A DNA stretch of 62,095 nt from Candidatus Accumulibacter phosphatis (GTDB lineage: Bacteria; Pseudomonadota; Gammaproteobacteria; Burkholderiales; Rhodocyclaceae): NCBI RefSeq assembly GCF_012939955.1, contig NZ_SPMY01000061.1, positions 1 to 62,095 on the forward strand, in the 5' to 3' direction. Positions 27,509-36,860 of this stretch are shown in pieces. The notes beneath the pieces were generated by a model. That model saw only the letters and a list, made by a program, of their open reading frames with translations, did not search any database and had not been told where the DNA came from. The stretch's first letter is position 1. The number at the start of each line of letters is the position of its first letter. The position numbers and the translations under genes are program-made.

Positions 27509-27534
27509 CCGGCCTGGGAAACCCACCAGGCCGG
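27509..27534. terminator. Hairpin between convergent ppk1 and relA
   Basis: A perfect 9-bp stem (CCGGCCTGG 27509-27517 with CCAGGCCGG 27526-27534) with an 8-base loop fills the 57-base gap between two convergent genes. There is no T run on either side, so it may stabilise 3' ends or assist Rho rather than terminate by itself. Confidence 0.45.
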
Positions 27535-27540
27535 TGCGAC

Positions 27541-29769
27541 TCAGGCGCGCCTTGCGGCCACCACGCCTTCGACACCGTGCAGCAAGCTCAGCGTGCGGTT
27601 GAGCTGTGGGATGCTGCCAACTTCAGCGGTGAAGCGCATCAGCGCCTTACCCTGCCTGGACTGCGTATTGACCGCGATGACATTGAGTTTTTCACGGGCA
27701 AGCACGTCGGAGACATCGCGCAACAGCCCCTGGCGATCGTGAGCGTCGATGACGATATCGACGGCAAAAATGCCCTCCTCCTCGCCACCACCCCAGGTGG
27801 TTTCGATCACCCGCTCGGGATTCATTGCGCGCATGTTGCTAAAGTTGCTGCAATCGGCGCGATGCACCGACACGCCTTTGCCCCGGGTGACGAAGCCGAC
27901 AATCGGATCCGGTGGCACCGGCTTGCAGCAACCCGCCAACTGCGTCAGCAAGCGCCCCATGCCGACGATCAGAATCCCCTTCTCGGCGTCATCGCTTGGC
28001 CGCAACCTGGACACCGCCAACTCGGCGGGATCGTCTTCGTCCAGCGGCGCCTCGCCGCCACGCACCGCCAGCTGCAACTGGCGCATGTTCAGCTTGGCCC
28101 GGGCAACGGCAATGAACAGGTCGTCAGGGCGGGCAAAGCCGAGCCGGTCCGAAAGCTCGTCGAGACTGACGCTCGACTGCCCCATGCGCTGCAGTTCGCG
28201 CGTCACCACCACCCGCCCCTCGGCGAGCATGTCCTCGAGCGCCAAATTGGCAAACCACTGCCTGACCTTGGCGCGCGAGCGATGGGTGAACACGTAGCCC
28301 AGCGCGCTGTTGAGCCAGTCGCGTGACGGGCCGCCGTGCTTGGCAAGAACGATTTCGACGCGCTGTCCGGTGGCCAGTTGCGTATTCAGCGGCACCAGTG
28401 CGCCATCGACCTTGGCGCCACGGCAGCGATGGCCGATGTCGGTGTGCACGCGGTAGGCAAAATCCACCGGCGTCGCACCACGCGGCAGGTCGACGACGCG
28501 CCCCTGTGGGGTCAGGATGTAGATCGTCTCGTCAAAGGCCGCTTTCTTGTAGTGCCTGACCCAGTCCGACGAATCGACGGACTCGTCCCGCCAGGTGAGC
28601 AGTTGCCGCAACCAGGCGATCTTCTCGTCGTAGCGGTCTTCCGGGGTCGCCTGGCTGCCCTCCTTGTACCGCCAGTGCGCGGCAACTCCCAACTCCGCAT
28701 GCTTATGCATATCGGGAGTCCGGATCTGCACCTCGAGCGCGCGTCCGTCCGGGCAATGCACGGCCGTGTGCAGCGAACGATAGTCGTTGCCTTTCGGGTG
28801 CGCAATGTAGTCGTCGAACTCACTGGCGATCGGCGACCAGATATGGTGCACGATGCCCAGTGCCGTGTAGCAGTCCTTGACGTCCTTGACGATGACGCGC
28901 AGCGCGCGCACGTCGTAGACCTCCGAGAAAGCGACATCCTTCTTGCGCATCTTGTTCCAGATGCTGAAGATGTGCTTCGGTCGGCCGTAGACCTCGGCAT
29001 CGCCGACAGCAGCGTCAGCCAACTCGCGCTTCAGGCGATCGACCGCGTCCACGATGAACTGCTCACGCTCGGTTCGCTTCTCGTCCAGGTGTTGCGCAAT
29101 ATCCTTGTAGATCGCCGGATGCATGAAACGGAAGGAGAGATCCTCGAGCTCCCACTTCAGCTCCCAGAGGCCGAGCCGATTGGCCAAGGGCGAATACAGT
29201 TCCAGCGTCTCGCGCGCCACCGCCGCACGCAGCGGATCGGGCTCGACGGCGTAGTAGCGCAGGGTCTGCGTGCGCGAGGCCAGGCGCAGCAAGACGACGC
29301 GAATATCTTCGACCATCGCCAGCAGCATCTTGCGCAGCACCTCGACCTGCGCCTTCATTTCCTGCGGCTTCTTGTCGTCACTTTCCGACGAATGAGCGAC
29401 GAAACCGCGAGTGATCGGTCGCACGCGGTTCAGACGCGAAATACCGTCCACCAGATGCGCAACGCTGCGCCCGAACTCTTTTTCGATCAGCGCCAGGCCA
29501 TGCTCCTGCTGCGCCGGCAGCGCGAAGAGCAGCGCCGCCAAACGTGCATCGGCGTCGAGCTTGAGGCCGGCAACGATCAGAGCCATCCCCAGAGCGTGCC
29601 CCCAGACGCTTTCGCCACTGCCCAACTGGCGCACGGCATAGGACGACCGGGCAAACTCCACCGCGCGTCGAATTCGCTCACCGTCAGCGACCGGCACTCC
29701 CTCAAGCAGGGATTGCAGGGAATGTTCGAAGTCGCCCTGAGCGGCGACCGAATGAGTAACTGAAACCAT
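27541..29769 (-). CDS. relA: (p)ppGpp synthetase RelA (monofunctional)
   Basis: A 742-residue long RelA/SpoT homologue. In the N-terminal pseudo-hydrolase domain the HD pair found in active enzymes is lost: the segment reads LAALLFALPAQQEHG, so only synthesis is expected. The synthetase domain is intact (VYGRPKHIFSIWNKMRKK; HPKGNDYRSLHTAV; EVQIRTPDMHKHAELGVAAHW). TGS (IYILTPQGRVVDLPRGATPV), the Zn-finger/helical region (LAGCCKPVPPDPIVGFVTRG) and a C-terminal ACT domain follow. It senses uncharged tRNA at the ribosome. ATG 29769 is preferred over the ORF start at 29799. It is convergent with ppk1 and divergent from the EamA gene. Confidence 0.94.
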   Translation of the reverse strand: MVSVTHSVAAQGDFEHSLQSLLEGVPVADGERIRRAVEFARSSYAVRQLGSGESVWGHALGMALIVAGLKLDADARLAALLFALPAQQEHGLALIEKEFGRSVAHLVDGISRLNRVRPITRGFVAHSSESDDKKPQEMKAQVEVLRKMLLAMVEDIRVVLLRLASRTQTLRYYAVEPDPLRAAVARETLELYSPLANRLGLWELKWELEDLSFRFMHPAIYKDIAQHLDEKRTEREQFIVDAVDRLKRELADAAVGDAEVYGRPKHIFSIWNKMRKKDVAFSEVYDVRALRVIVKDVKDCYTALGIVHHIWSPIASEFDDYIAHPKGNDYRSLHTAVHCPDGRALEVQIRTPDMHKHAELGVAAHWRYKEGSQATPEDRYDEKIAWLRQLLTWRDESVDSSDWVRHYKKAAFDETIYILTPQGRVVDLPRGATPVDFAYRVHTDIGHRCRGAKVDGALVPLNTQLATGQRVEIVLAKHGGPSRDWLNSALGYVFTHRSRAKVRQWFANLALEDMLAEGRVVVTRELQRMGQSSVSLDELSDRLGFARPDDLFIAVARAKLNMRQLQLAVRGGEAPLDEDDPAELAVSRLRPSDDAEKGILIVGMGRLLTQLAGCCKPVPPDPIVGFVTRGKGVSVHRADCSNFSNMRAMNPERVIETTWGGGEEEGIFAVDIVIDAHDRQGLLRDVSDVLAREKLNVIAVNTQSRQGKALMRFTAEVGSIPQLNRTLSLLHGVEGVVAARRA

Positions 29770-29834
29770 AAGGCAATTATAATGGACTCGCCCGCGCATC
29801 AGGCATAATGCGCCTTTGTCGCCCCCTGCCGCCG

Positions 29835-30740
29835 ATGTTCGCCCGCCTGCAAAACCCTTACCTGCTACTCACGCTGACCGTCTTGTTCTGGTCCGGAAAC
29901 ATGGTTCTTGGCCGCGCCATCCGCGACCAGGTGCCGCCGCTGTCACTCGCGTTCTGGCGCTGGGCGATTGCTCTGGCACTGGTCCTGCCGCTCGCCCTGC
30001 CGCATCTGCGCGCACAGTGGCCACTGCTGCGGCGCGGCTGGAAGCCGGTTGTCGTGCTTGGCCTGCTTGGCGTCGGCAGCTACAACACGCTGGCTTACGT
30101 GGCCTTGAACTACACCGCGGCGACCAACGCCGTACTGCTCAACTCGTTCATCCCGATCGCCACCATTGCCCTGTCGTGGGCCTTCCTCAAGAAGCACCTG
30201 CGCGGCATCGAGTGGCTCGGAGTGCTGCTTTCGTTCGTCGGCGTGACGATCATCGTCTGTCGCGGCGAGGTGCAGACACTGGCCAATCTCAGTCTGAACA
30301 TCGGCGACCTGTGGATGCTGGTGGCCGTATTCACCTGGGCGCTATACACCATCGGACTACAGTGGCGGCCAGTCGGTGTCGACCCGATGTTGCTCCTCGC
30401 CGCATTCATCGTCGTCGGCCTGATCGCCCTCGCCCCCGCCTATGCCTGGGAGATTTCCCAGGGCAAGACGATCGACATTTCGACCAGCTCGCTGGCCGCT
30501 ATCGCCTATACCGGCGTTTTCCCGGGCTTTCTCGGGTACGTTTTCTACAACCGCGCCGTCGGTGAAGTCGGCGCTAGCAAGGCCAGCCTGTTCATCCACC
30601 TGATGCCGGTCTTCGGCACTCTCCTGGCGGCCATCTTCCTCGCCGAGATTCCGCGCTCCTACCACTACCTCGGCATTGCCCTCATCTTCACCGGCATTTA
30701 CCTGACCACCGCAGCTCCCGGGAAGGCGAAAGCGTCATGA
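29835..30740 (+). CDS. EamA/DMT family transporter
   Basis: A 301-residue inner-membrane protein with ten hydrophobic segments in two EamA repeats (first: LLLTLTVLFWSGNMVLGRAI; second: LWMLVAVFTWALYTIGLQW). The ends of the repeats show the usual ASKASLFIHLMPVFGTLLAA and the final LGIALIFTGIYL. Such drug/metabolite transporters move amino acids or other small solutes; the substrate is unknown. ATG 29835 was chosen because the first membrane segment follows it; ATG 29808 in the same frame is an alternative. Its stop overlaps the start of mtfA by 4 bases (ATGA), so the two are co-transcribed. Confidence 0.88.
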   Translation: MFARLQNPYLLLTLTVLFWSGNMVLGRAIRDQVPPLSLAFWRWAIALALVLPLALPHLRAQWPLLRRGWKPVVVLGLLGVGSYNTLAYVALNYTAATNAVLLNSFIPIATIALSWAFLKKHLRGIEWLGVLLSFVGVTIIVCRGEVQTLANLSLNIGDLWMLVAVFTWALYTIGLQWRPVGVDPMLLLAAFIVVGLIALAPAYAWEISQGKTIDISTSSLAAIAYTGVFPGFLGYVFYNRAVGEVGASKASLFIHLMPVFGTLLAAIFLAEIPRSYHYLGIALIFTGIYLTTAAPGKAKAS

Positions 30741-31525
30741 TCGGCAAGCTCATCGGCTGGTTGCGAAAACAACCGCAGGCCGCCGAGATTCCCGATTCCC
30801 TGTGGCAGGAAATCGTTTCGGCGCTGCCTTTTCTCAGAGCGCTCGACGCCGACGAACAGCAGCGGCTGCGCGCCTTGGCCCAGGAATTTCTCGCCGAGAA
30901 GGAGTTCACCGTCGCCGGCGGCCTGCAACTCAGCGACGAGATCTGCGTCTCGATTGCCGCTCAGGGCTGCCTGCCGATTCTCGAACTTGGCCTCGACTAT
31001 TTCCGCGGCTGGGTCGGCATCGTCGTGTACCCTGACGAGTTCGTCATCCCGCGCAGCGTCGAGGACGAATTCGGCGTTGTCCATGAATACCAGGAACTGG
31101 CCTCGGGCGAAGCCTGGGCCGGTGGGCCGCTGCTGATCTCCTGGCGCGACGCGCAAATGGCCGGCGCCGGCTACAACGTCGTGATCCATGAGTTCGCGCA
31201 CAAGCTGGACATGCTCAGTGGCGAAGCAAACGGTGTCCCGGCCCTGCCACCGGAAATCTCGCGAGCCGCTTGGCAGCAGATTCTGCTCGCCAGTTACGAA
31301 GACTTCTGCGCGCAGGTCGACGAAGCGGAAGCCAGCGCACAGGACACCGTTTTCGATCCCTACGCGGCAGAGAATCCGAGCGAGTTCTTCGCCGTCATGA
31401 GCGAGGCATTCTTCGAGATGCCGGCAGCCCTGCGCGCGCAATTTCCGGCCTTCTACGAACAGCTCGCAGCTTTCTACCGCCAGGACCCGGCAGCGCGCAT
31501 GCTACCGGCGAATCGCCTGCAGTAA
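30737..31525 (+). CDS. mtfA: MtfA family zinc metallopeptidase
   Basis: A 262-residue cytoplasmic peptidase of the M90 (MtfA) family. The zinc motif is VVIHEFAHKLDMLSG near residue 153, and the downstream acidic ligand region is ENPSEFFAVMSEAFFEMP. Upstream it has PILELGLDYFRGW and VVYPDEFVIPR, both typical of the family. E. coli MtfA binds the Mlc repressor and so affects glucose PTS expression. Here the neighbour is a transporter gene rather than PTS genes, so the regulatory partner is open. The length equals that of E. coli MtfA (265). Confidence 0.92.
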   Translation: MIGKLIGWLRKQPQAAEIPDSLWQEIVSALPFLRALDADEQQRLRALAQEFLAEKEFTVAGGLQLSDEICVSIAAQGCLPILELGLDYFRGWVGIVVYPDEFVIPRSVEDEFGVVHEYQELASGEAWAGGPLLISWRDAQMAGAGYNVVIHEFAHKLDMLSGEANGVPALPPEISRAAWQQILLASYEDFCAQVDEAEASAQDTVFDPYAAENPSEFFAVMSEAFFEMPAALRAQFPAFYEQLAAFYRQDPAARMLPANRLQ

Positions 31526-31732
31526 ATGCGCAGCGCTGTTTGCCCTCCGTGAGCATTGCCAGCGCCCGGGCTGGCGTGGCGAAATCGTTCCCGGGAAGCT
31601 TGCCGCAACCTGGTCAAGGTTCGCGAGCGTCGTGTCCGCCTGGGTCCGCTACGAGCCCCGCCCGCACACACTGCCGGAATCTGCCGGCTATGATCTCGCG
31701 GTGAGTATGGACAGGAAATCATCGAATCCCGG

Positions 31733-32998
31733 ATGAGCAGGCGTCTGTTTCTTGGTGCTAGCGCCCTGAGTTTCGCTGCCGGTGCGGCGTGGTTGGGACG
31801 CGACTGGCTACCATTGCGCGGCCTGCGCAATCCCTGCCTGGCGCCACGCTTGCCCGACCGACTGGCCGAGCACCCTGTCGTCAGGGATGTCCTGGCCGGT
31901 CTCGATCCGGCCAAGCTATGGGATTGCCATGTGCATCTGGTTGGCACCGGCGACTCGGATCCGGCAAAGGTATGGGTCAATCCAGCGCTCGACAGCATCT
32001 GGCACCCTTCCCAATTCCTGCAAAAACGGCTGTACACCAACGCCGCCTGCGTTGATGAGGCGGTCGGCGGCGACGCGTCCTTCCTCGCACGCCTGGCCAG
32101 CTTGATCGACCCGGCAAGCGGGATGCGCCTGATGCTGCTCGCCTTCGATTACAACCACGGTGTGGATGGTCGGCGGCGCCCGGAATTGAGTACTTTTTTC
32201 GTCGCCAATGAGTACACCCAGTCGGTGGCGGCGGCGCGCAGCAACTGGGAATGGATCTGCTCGGTTCATCCCTATCGTGAAGACGCGCTCGAGGCCCTGG
32301 ATTGGGCCGCCGCACACGGTGCGCGGGCGGTGAAATGGCTGCCACCGGCGATGGGAATGGATCCCGCGTCGCCGCGCTGCGACCGCTTTTACCAGGCCCT
32401 GCAGCGGCTGAACCTGCCCTTGCTGACACACGGCGGTGATGAGTTGGCGGCAGAGGGCGGCGGACATCAGGACTATGGCGATCCACTGCGACTGCGGCGC
32501 CCGCTGGAACAGGGCGTGCGCGTGATCGTCGCCCATTGCGCATCACTGGGGGAAACCGCGAAGGGTGGCGAGAGCGGCAAACCCTCCCGAGGCCTGACCA
32601 ACTTCCAGGCTTTCCTGGGCATGATGCGTGAGCCCGCGTACGAGAAACTGCTGTTTGGCGATCTGTCCGCGGTCACCCAGATCAACCGCGCGCCCGAGGC
32701 GCTACAGACGCTGCTGCTCGCCGAAGATCTGCACCACCGTCTGCTCAACGGCTCCGATTATCCCCTGACCGGTATCCTGCCCTTGTTCTCCTTGCATCAA
32801 CTGGAGCGACTTGGGCTACTCGATCCACAGACGGCCGACGTCGTCGCGGAGATCCAGAAACACAACCCCCTGCTCTTCGACCTGGTGCTGAAACGCAATC
32901 TGGTCTGGAAGGGGCATCGCTTTCCTCGTCAGGTATTCGAGACGGCCGATTTCTTCCTGCCCAACGCTCATCACCTGCCGCAACAGCGCCTATCATGA
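31733..32998 (+). CDS. Tat-exported amidohydrolase family protein
   Basis: A 421-residue TIM-barrel hydrolase. The N-terminus MSRRLFLGASALSFAAGAAW is a twin-arginine (Tat) signal, so the folded enzyme is probably exported with its metal. The metal-binding start is LWDCHVHLVGTGDSD near residue 62. Further likely ligands are in LPLLTHGGDEL near 220, VRVIVAHCASLGE near 260 and LLNGSDYPLTG near 340. This fits amidohydrolase-related (ACMSD/uronate-type) hydrolases; the substrate is unknown. Upstream 31526-31732 shows no gene. The dihaem cytochrome gene begins 118 bases downstream on the same strand. Confidence 0.83.
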   Translation: MSRRLFLGASALSFAAGAAWLGRDWLPLRGLRNPCLAPRLPDRLAEHPVVRDVLAGLDPAKLWDCHVHLVGTGDSDPAKVWVNPALDSIWHPSQFLQKRLYTNAACVDEAVGGDASFLARLASLIDPASGMRLMLLAFDYNHGVDGRRRPELSTFFVANEYTQSVAAARSNWEWICSVHPYREDALEALDWAAAHGARAVKWLPPAMGMDPASPRCDRFYQALQRLNLPLLTHGGDELAAEGGGHQDYGDPLRLRRPLEQGVRVIVAHCASLGETAKGGESGKPSRGLTNFQAFLGMMREPAYEKLLFGDLSAVTQINRAPEALQTLLLAEDLHHRLLNGSDYPLTGILPLFSLHQLERLGLLDPQTADVVAEIQKHNPLLFDLVLKRNLVWKGHRFPRQVFETADFFLPNAHHLPQQRLS

Positions 32999-33115
32999 AG
33001 CTCTTGACCAGTAGCTGCCTGCGAGTTTCGCCACAGCAACAGCCAGGTTGAATGGCTGGAAAAGTCGGCTGGAAAAGTCGCACGGATTGCCCTTCAACGA
33101 GAGGAGAAACAAGGA

Positions 33116-33946
33116 ATGAACAGACTTTTCGCACTAACCGCCGTAGCGATTTTCCTGGCCTTTGCGCCACTGCAGCGAGCAGAGGCTGCCGATGCGCCGC
33201 AGGCCTGGCCATTCAGCGTCCCGGCCGAATCAACCATCCCTGCCGGCCCGCTGGGCGAGGCGATCAAGCTTGGGCAGAAGGTGGTGACCGACACCCAGAA
33301 CCATGCCAAGGCTTACGTCGGCAACGGGCTGAACTGCTCTTCTTGCCACCTCAATGGCGGCACGGTTGCGGGGGCTGCACCCTTTGTCGGCCTGTGGGGC
33401 GTGTTTCCCGAGTACCGCTCGCGCAGCGCCAGCGTGAACGCCCTGCAGACGCGGATCAACGATTGCTTCGAGCGTTCGATGAACGGCAAGGCTTTGCCCG
33501 AGGAAAGCCCCGAAATGATCGGCGTGCTGTCGTATGTGTGGTGGCTTTCGCAAGGCGTCCCTACCGGGATGGATAGCGCCGGGCGCGGCTTCAAGGAAAT
33601 CCTTGCGCCTGCTACGCCGGACAAGGCCAGAGGCAAGAGCATCTATGCGCAGAAGTGCGCCTCCTGCCACGCTGCTGACGGCGCCGGCCTCAACAAGCCC
33701 GATGGCAGCTATATGTTCCCCCCACTGTGGGGGTCGAAGGCGTTCAATATCGGCGCCGGCATGGCGCGACTGAACACGGCGGCTGCGTTTGTGAAAGCCA
33801 ACATGCCGCTCGCTCAGGGTGGCACGCTCTCCGACCAGGAAGCCTACGACGTTGCCGCCTTCTTCACCACGCAACCGCGCCCAGACCTTGCCGGCAAGGA
33901 AAACGATTGGCTCAAGGGCGGCAAACCGAAGGATGCGCGTTACTGA
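33116..33946 (+). CDS. Dihaem cytochrome c, thiosulfate dehydrogenase (TsdA)-like
   Basis: A 276-residue periplasmic protein with a signal peptide ending RAEAA and two haem sites: CSSCH near residue 74 and CASCH near 180. The region around haem 1 reads NCSSCHLNGGTVAGAAPF, then FPEYRSRSASVNALQTRIND and CFERSMNGKALPEESPEM. This is the TsdA pattern; in TsdA the Cys before FxRSMNG is a haem iron ligand, and it is conserved here. TsdA enzymes join two thiosulfates to tetrathionate or run the reverse reaction. An AGGAG site lies upstream of the ATG. No other sulphur-oxidation gene is nearby, so the identity rests on sequence pattern. Confidence 0.82.
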   Translation: MNRLFALTAVAIFLAFAPLQRAEAADAPQAWPFSVPAESTIPAGPLGEAIKLGQKVVTDTQNHAKAYVGNGLNCSSCHLNGGTVAGAAPFVGLWGVFPEYRSRSASVNALQTRINDCFERSMNGKALPEESPEMIGVLSYVWWLSQGVPTGMDSAGRGFKEILAPATPDKARGKSIYAQKCASCHAADGAGLNKPDGSYMFPPLWGSKAFNIGAGMARLNTAAAFVKANMPLAQGGTLSDQEAYDVAAFFTTQPRPDLAGKENDWLKGGKPKDARY

Positions 33947-33957
33947 CACCCCTCTTC

Positions 33958-34020
33958 TCCCGGCCCTTCTCCGGCAAGGGGAGAATGGAGGTTCGTGAGT
34001 CGCTTGCGCGACTTTCACAG
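33958..34020 (+). repeat. Short form of the modular repeat, between convergent genes
   Basis: Contains only the last two modules: CCCTTCTCC/GGGGAGAA(T)GG and GTGAGTCGC/GCGACTTTCAC. It starts 12 bases after the cytochrome stop and ends 12 bases before the panE-like stop. Two hairpins between convergent genes could act as a bidirectional transcription end. Confidence 0.8.
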
Positions 34021-34031
34021 TACGGGCGCCT

Positions 34032-34919
34032 CTATCGTGCTTCAAGCAGTTTGACAATGGCGTACAGGGCGCGATTGACCGGCGTCGCGATGCCCAGTGC
34101 CTCGCCTTTGCGCAGCACGTAGCCGTTGAGATGGTCGATCTCGCTGGGCTTTTTGCGCGCCAGGTCCTGGGCCGTTGACGAGAGCTGGCCGGGCATGGTG
34201 CGCGCGATCTGCTGGACGGCGTGCCAGGTGTCGCCGGCGACGCTGATCCCTTCCGCCTGCGCCACGGCGAGACACTCGCTCAACACGTCGCGCAGCACGC
34301 CCTCGACACCGTCACCCTGTACCAGGCGGCCATAGGGGATCTGCGTGATCGCGGACAGGGCATTGTAGGCGCAGTTGAGAATCAGCTTGGCCCATAGCGC
34401 ACCCGCCACGTTGTCGGAAATGGTGACCGGCACGGCAGCGTCGGCGAACAGCTTCAGCAGGTTCTTGCTGAATGACGACGGTCCGATGACCAGCTCTCCT
34501 CGCCCATGATGTTTGACGCAGCCAGGGCCGGCCATTTCGGTGGCCACGTAAACGACGGCCGGAGCGACTTCCCGGCGCAGCGCGGCTTGCAGCCGCTCGG
34601 CGTTGTCGACGCCATTCTGCAGACTCAGCACGAAAGCATCGGCGTCCAGATGTGGGGCCATTTCTGCGGCGGCGCTTGCGGTATCGGGCGACTTCACGCA
34701 ACAGAGCACCAGCCGCGCACCGCGTACGGCACTCGCGTCGGTACTGGCCTGCATCGGCACCTGCGCCTGAAAGGACTGCGTATCCATGAACAGCCCGTCG
34801 CGCGACACCGCAGCCACATGCGGCGCCCTGCCAATCAAGAGCACCGCATGTCCCGCACGGGCCAGCATGCCGCCGTAGTAACAGCCAACCGCACCGGCGC
34901 CCATCACTGCAATTTTCAT
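34032..34919 (-). CDS. 2-dehydropantoate 2-reductase family protein
   Basis: A 295-residue NADPH-binding ketopantoate-reductase-type enzyme, which in the true PanE makes pantoate for coenzyme A. Rossmann start KIAVMGAGAVGCYYGGMLAR; CVKSPDT; SLQNGVDNAERL; the catalytic Lys region GALWAKLILNCAYNALSAI near 185; and the C-terminal KKPSEIDHLNGYVLRKGEALG, which matches the family's Glu/Asn motif. Many paralogues of PanE act on other 2-oxo acids, so I give no symbol. It converges on the cytochrome gene, and the sulfatase gene ends 55 bases upstream of its start. Confidence 0.88.
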   Translation of the reverse strand: MKIAVMGAGAVGCYYGGMLARAGHAVLLIGRAPHVAAVSRDGLFMDTQSFQAQVPMQASTDASAVRGARLVLCCVKSPDTASAAAEMAPHLDADAFVLSLQNGVDNAERLQAALRREVAPAVVYVATEMAGPGCVKHHGRGELVIGPSSFSKNLLKLFADAAVPVTISDNVAGALWAKLILNCAYNALSAITQIPYGRLVQGDGVEGVLRDVLSECLAVAQAEGISVAGDTWHAVQQIARTMPGQLSSTAQDLARKKPSEIDHLNGYVLRKGEALGIATPVNRALYAIVKLLEAR

Positions 34920-34973
34920 CTTGCTCCTTGAAACAGCTGCGTCGTCGCTACCAGCCCCTCGAAATACCGGCCT

Positions 34974-36860
34974 TTACTGCACAAAGCGACGGTCCTCCGC
35001 AATAACTCGCTTGAGTGCGGCGCTACTGGCGTCGATTACCGGCTGGCGCTGATCTCTGGGTAGCCTCTTGTCCTGCCCATCATAGACATCGTAGCGGAAG
35101 AACTCGCTGCCGGTGAAAGGGAAGACGAGCTTGCTGTCACCGTTCTTGATGCCCATGAAGTTGTAGTTGCCAAGGACCAGGAAGTCCTCGCTCTGGAACA
35201 GGTCGCCGGCCAGAGTATACGCTTGCGCCGGGGTCGAGACACCCAGGTACTCCATCAGCGTCTTCGGGATTTGCAGGTGCGAGGTGGGATGTTCAAAGGA
35301 CTGCGCCGGGTAACCGGGAAGGTGCAGCAGCAGCGGCACCCGGATCTGCTCTTCGGGAAAATAGTTGCCGTGCCCATGCCCCCAATGGCCGTTCTCCATG
35401 AACTCCTCGCCGTGGTCGCCGGTGAACAGCACCACGGTGTTATCCAACTGCTTGCTGGCCTGCAGGGCGTCCAGGATGCGCCCGACCTGCGCATCGACGA
35501 AGTGGGCGGCGTTGATATAGCGCTGGTGGATGGCATCGACGTTGGTCAGCAAATCCAGCTTGGCGTAGTTCACCTCGTGCAGGTAGTCTGGGCGAATGAC
35601 CGCCGACTCGGGGAAGGTGTACGGGGCGTGCGTGGCCTCGAAAAACATGAACATGAAACGCCGCCTGGTGCCGTCGGCGCCCGCCAGTTCGGCGAGGAGG
35701 TTATCGATATTCTGCTCGTCACGCCGCCACGGCTCACCCTCGTTCAAAGCCTGCATCAGGGTCCCCGCGGGCATGTCGGCAAAAACGGTATCGTCCAGCT
35801 CCGGATAGGTAAAACTCTGGCTGGTACGCAATGAGAACAGGTAGCCCTTATCGATCAGCAGGTCGATCAGCACCGGCCGCACCCGCTGCTTCTGGAAAGC
35901 GTACCAATAGGGTGCGTGCAAGCCGTAGAACATCGAGAACATACCCATGCGCGTACGGTTGCCGCCACTGTAGTGACGTTTGAAGCTCAGCGACGTCTTG
36001 GCGAACGCCCAGAGATTCGGCGTAATCTCCGCGCTGAAAAGATCCCAACGAAACGACTCAGCGGTCAACCAGATGATGTTCGGGTACTTGTCGCGGGCCG
36101 TCGCGGTGATCGGCTGCAAGGGATAGATGATCTTGCCCTCGGCCAGTTTCAGGATATTTGATTTTTCCGCCGGCGCCACGCCGAGTCGGCGCAACAAGCT
36201 GGTGGCACTGGTATTCAGATGTAACGGCAGCACTGAAGCTGCCTGCAAATACGACTCCTTGCCGGTGTAAGCGCTGAAGGCATAGACCCCTTCGGTCACC
36301 AGCAAGGTCAGGAATAGAAGCACGGCCAGGCTTGCTGCCATGCGCGGCACCGGACGTCCCGGTTCGGCAGGCGATTTGGCCGCCACGCGATGCAGCAACA
36401 GCAGGAGAACGGCGAGCACAAGTGCTGCGACAGCGACCAGGACGACGACAGTAGAGATCGTTTCCTGGCTCGCTCCCAGCGCAGCAAGCCCCCCTGGCGT
36501 GGTCACCAGATTCCACACGAAAGCGTTGATGTGGTACTCGTAAAGCTTGAAGAGTTGTAGATCGATAAACACCAGCAACACGACAATCAGGCCGAGCAAG
36601 CAGACAACCCCATAGACCAGCGCCAGCTTCCAGCGTGGAATGGCTTCGCCGCGGGGGCGAACGAGCATTTCCAGCGACCAGCCAGTCAGCATCACCGGCG
36701 ACAGAAAGATCGCCGCGTAGGTAAGCGACGAGAGCGCAGCGAAGAGGAGAACAGTCGGCTCGGGAGCCTCGATGTACGGCCAGAACTGCACCAGCAGCAG
36801 GCACAGCACAACGAAGATGAGCAGGTAGAAGCGCCGCAGTGCGCGCTGAGTTTGTGTCAC
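34974..36860 (-). CDS. Membrane sulfatase-like protein (YejM/PbgA type)
   Basis: A 628-residue protein with five membrane segments in the first 215 residues, followed by a periplasmic alkaline-phosphatase-fold (sulfatase) domain. Marks are YPNIIWLTAESFRWDLF near 285, FFEATHAPYTFP, DAQVGRILDAL, VVLFTGDHGEEFMENGHWGH near 490 and EQIRVPLLLHLPG. YejM of enterobacteria regulates LPS synthesis and may not be an active hydrolase. The DHGEEF and HGH metal motifs here look complete, so hydrolase or phosphoethanolamine-transferase-like action cannot be excluded. GTG 36860 with a GAGG site is preferred to the upstream frame start. Confidence 0.85.
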   Translation of the reverse strand: MTQTQRALRRFYLLIFVVLCLLLVQFWPYIEAPEPTVLLFAALSSLTYAAIFLSPVMLTGWSLEMLVRPRGEAIPRWKLALVYGVVCLLGLIVVLLVFIDLQLFKLYEYHINAFVWNLVTTPGGLAALGASQETISTVVVLVAVAALVLAVLLLLLHRVAAKSPAEPGRPVPRMAASLAVLLFLTLLVTEGVYAFSAYTGKESYLQAASVLPLHLNTSATSLLRRLGVAPAEKSNILKLAEGKIIYPLQPITATARDKYPNIIWLTAESFRWDLFSAEITPNLWAFAKTSLSFKRHYSGGNRTRMGMFSMFYGLHAPYWYAFQKQRVRPVLIDLLIDKGYLFSLRTSQSFTYPELDDTVFADMPAGTLMQALNEGEPWRRDEQNIDNLLAELAGADGTRRRFMFMFFEATHAPYTFPESAVIRPDYLHEVNYAKLDLLTNVDAIHQRYINAAHFVDAQVGRILDALQASKQLDNTVVLFTGDHGEEFMENGHWGHGHGNYFPEEQIRVPLLLHLPGYPAQSFEHPTSHLQIPKTLMEYLGVSTPAQAYTLAGDLFQSEDFLVLGNYNFMGIKNGDSKLVFPFTGSEFFRYDVYDGQDKRLPRDQRQPVIDASSAALKRVIAEDRRFVQ

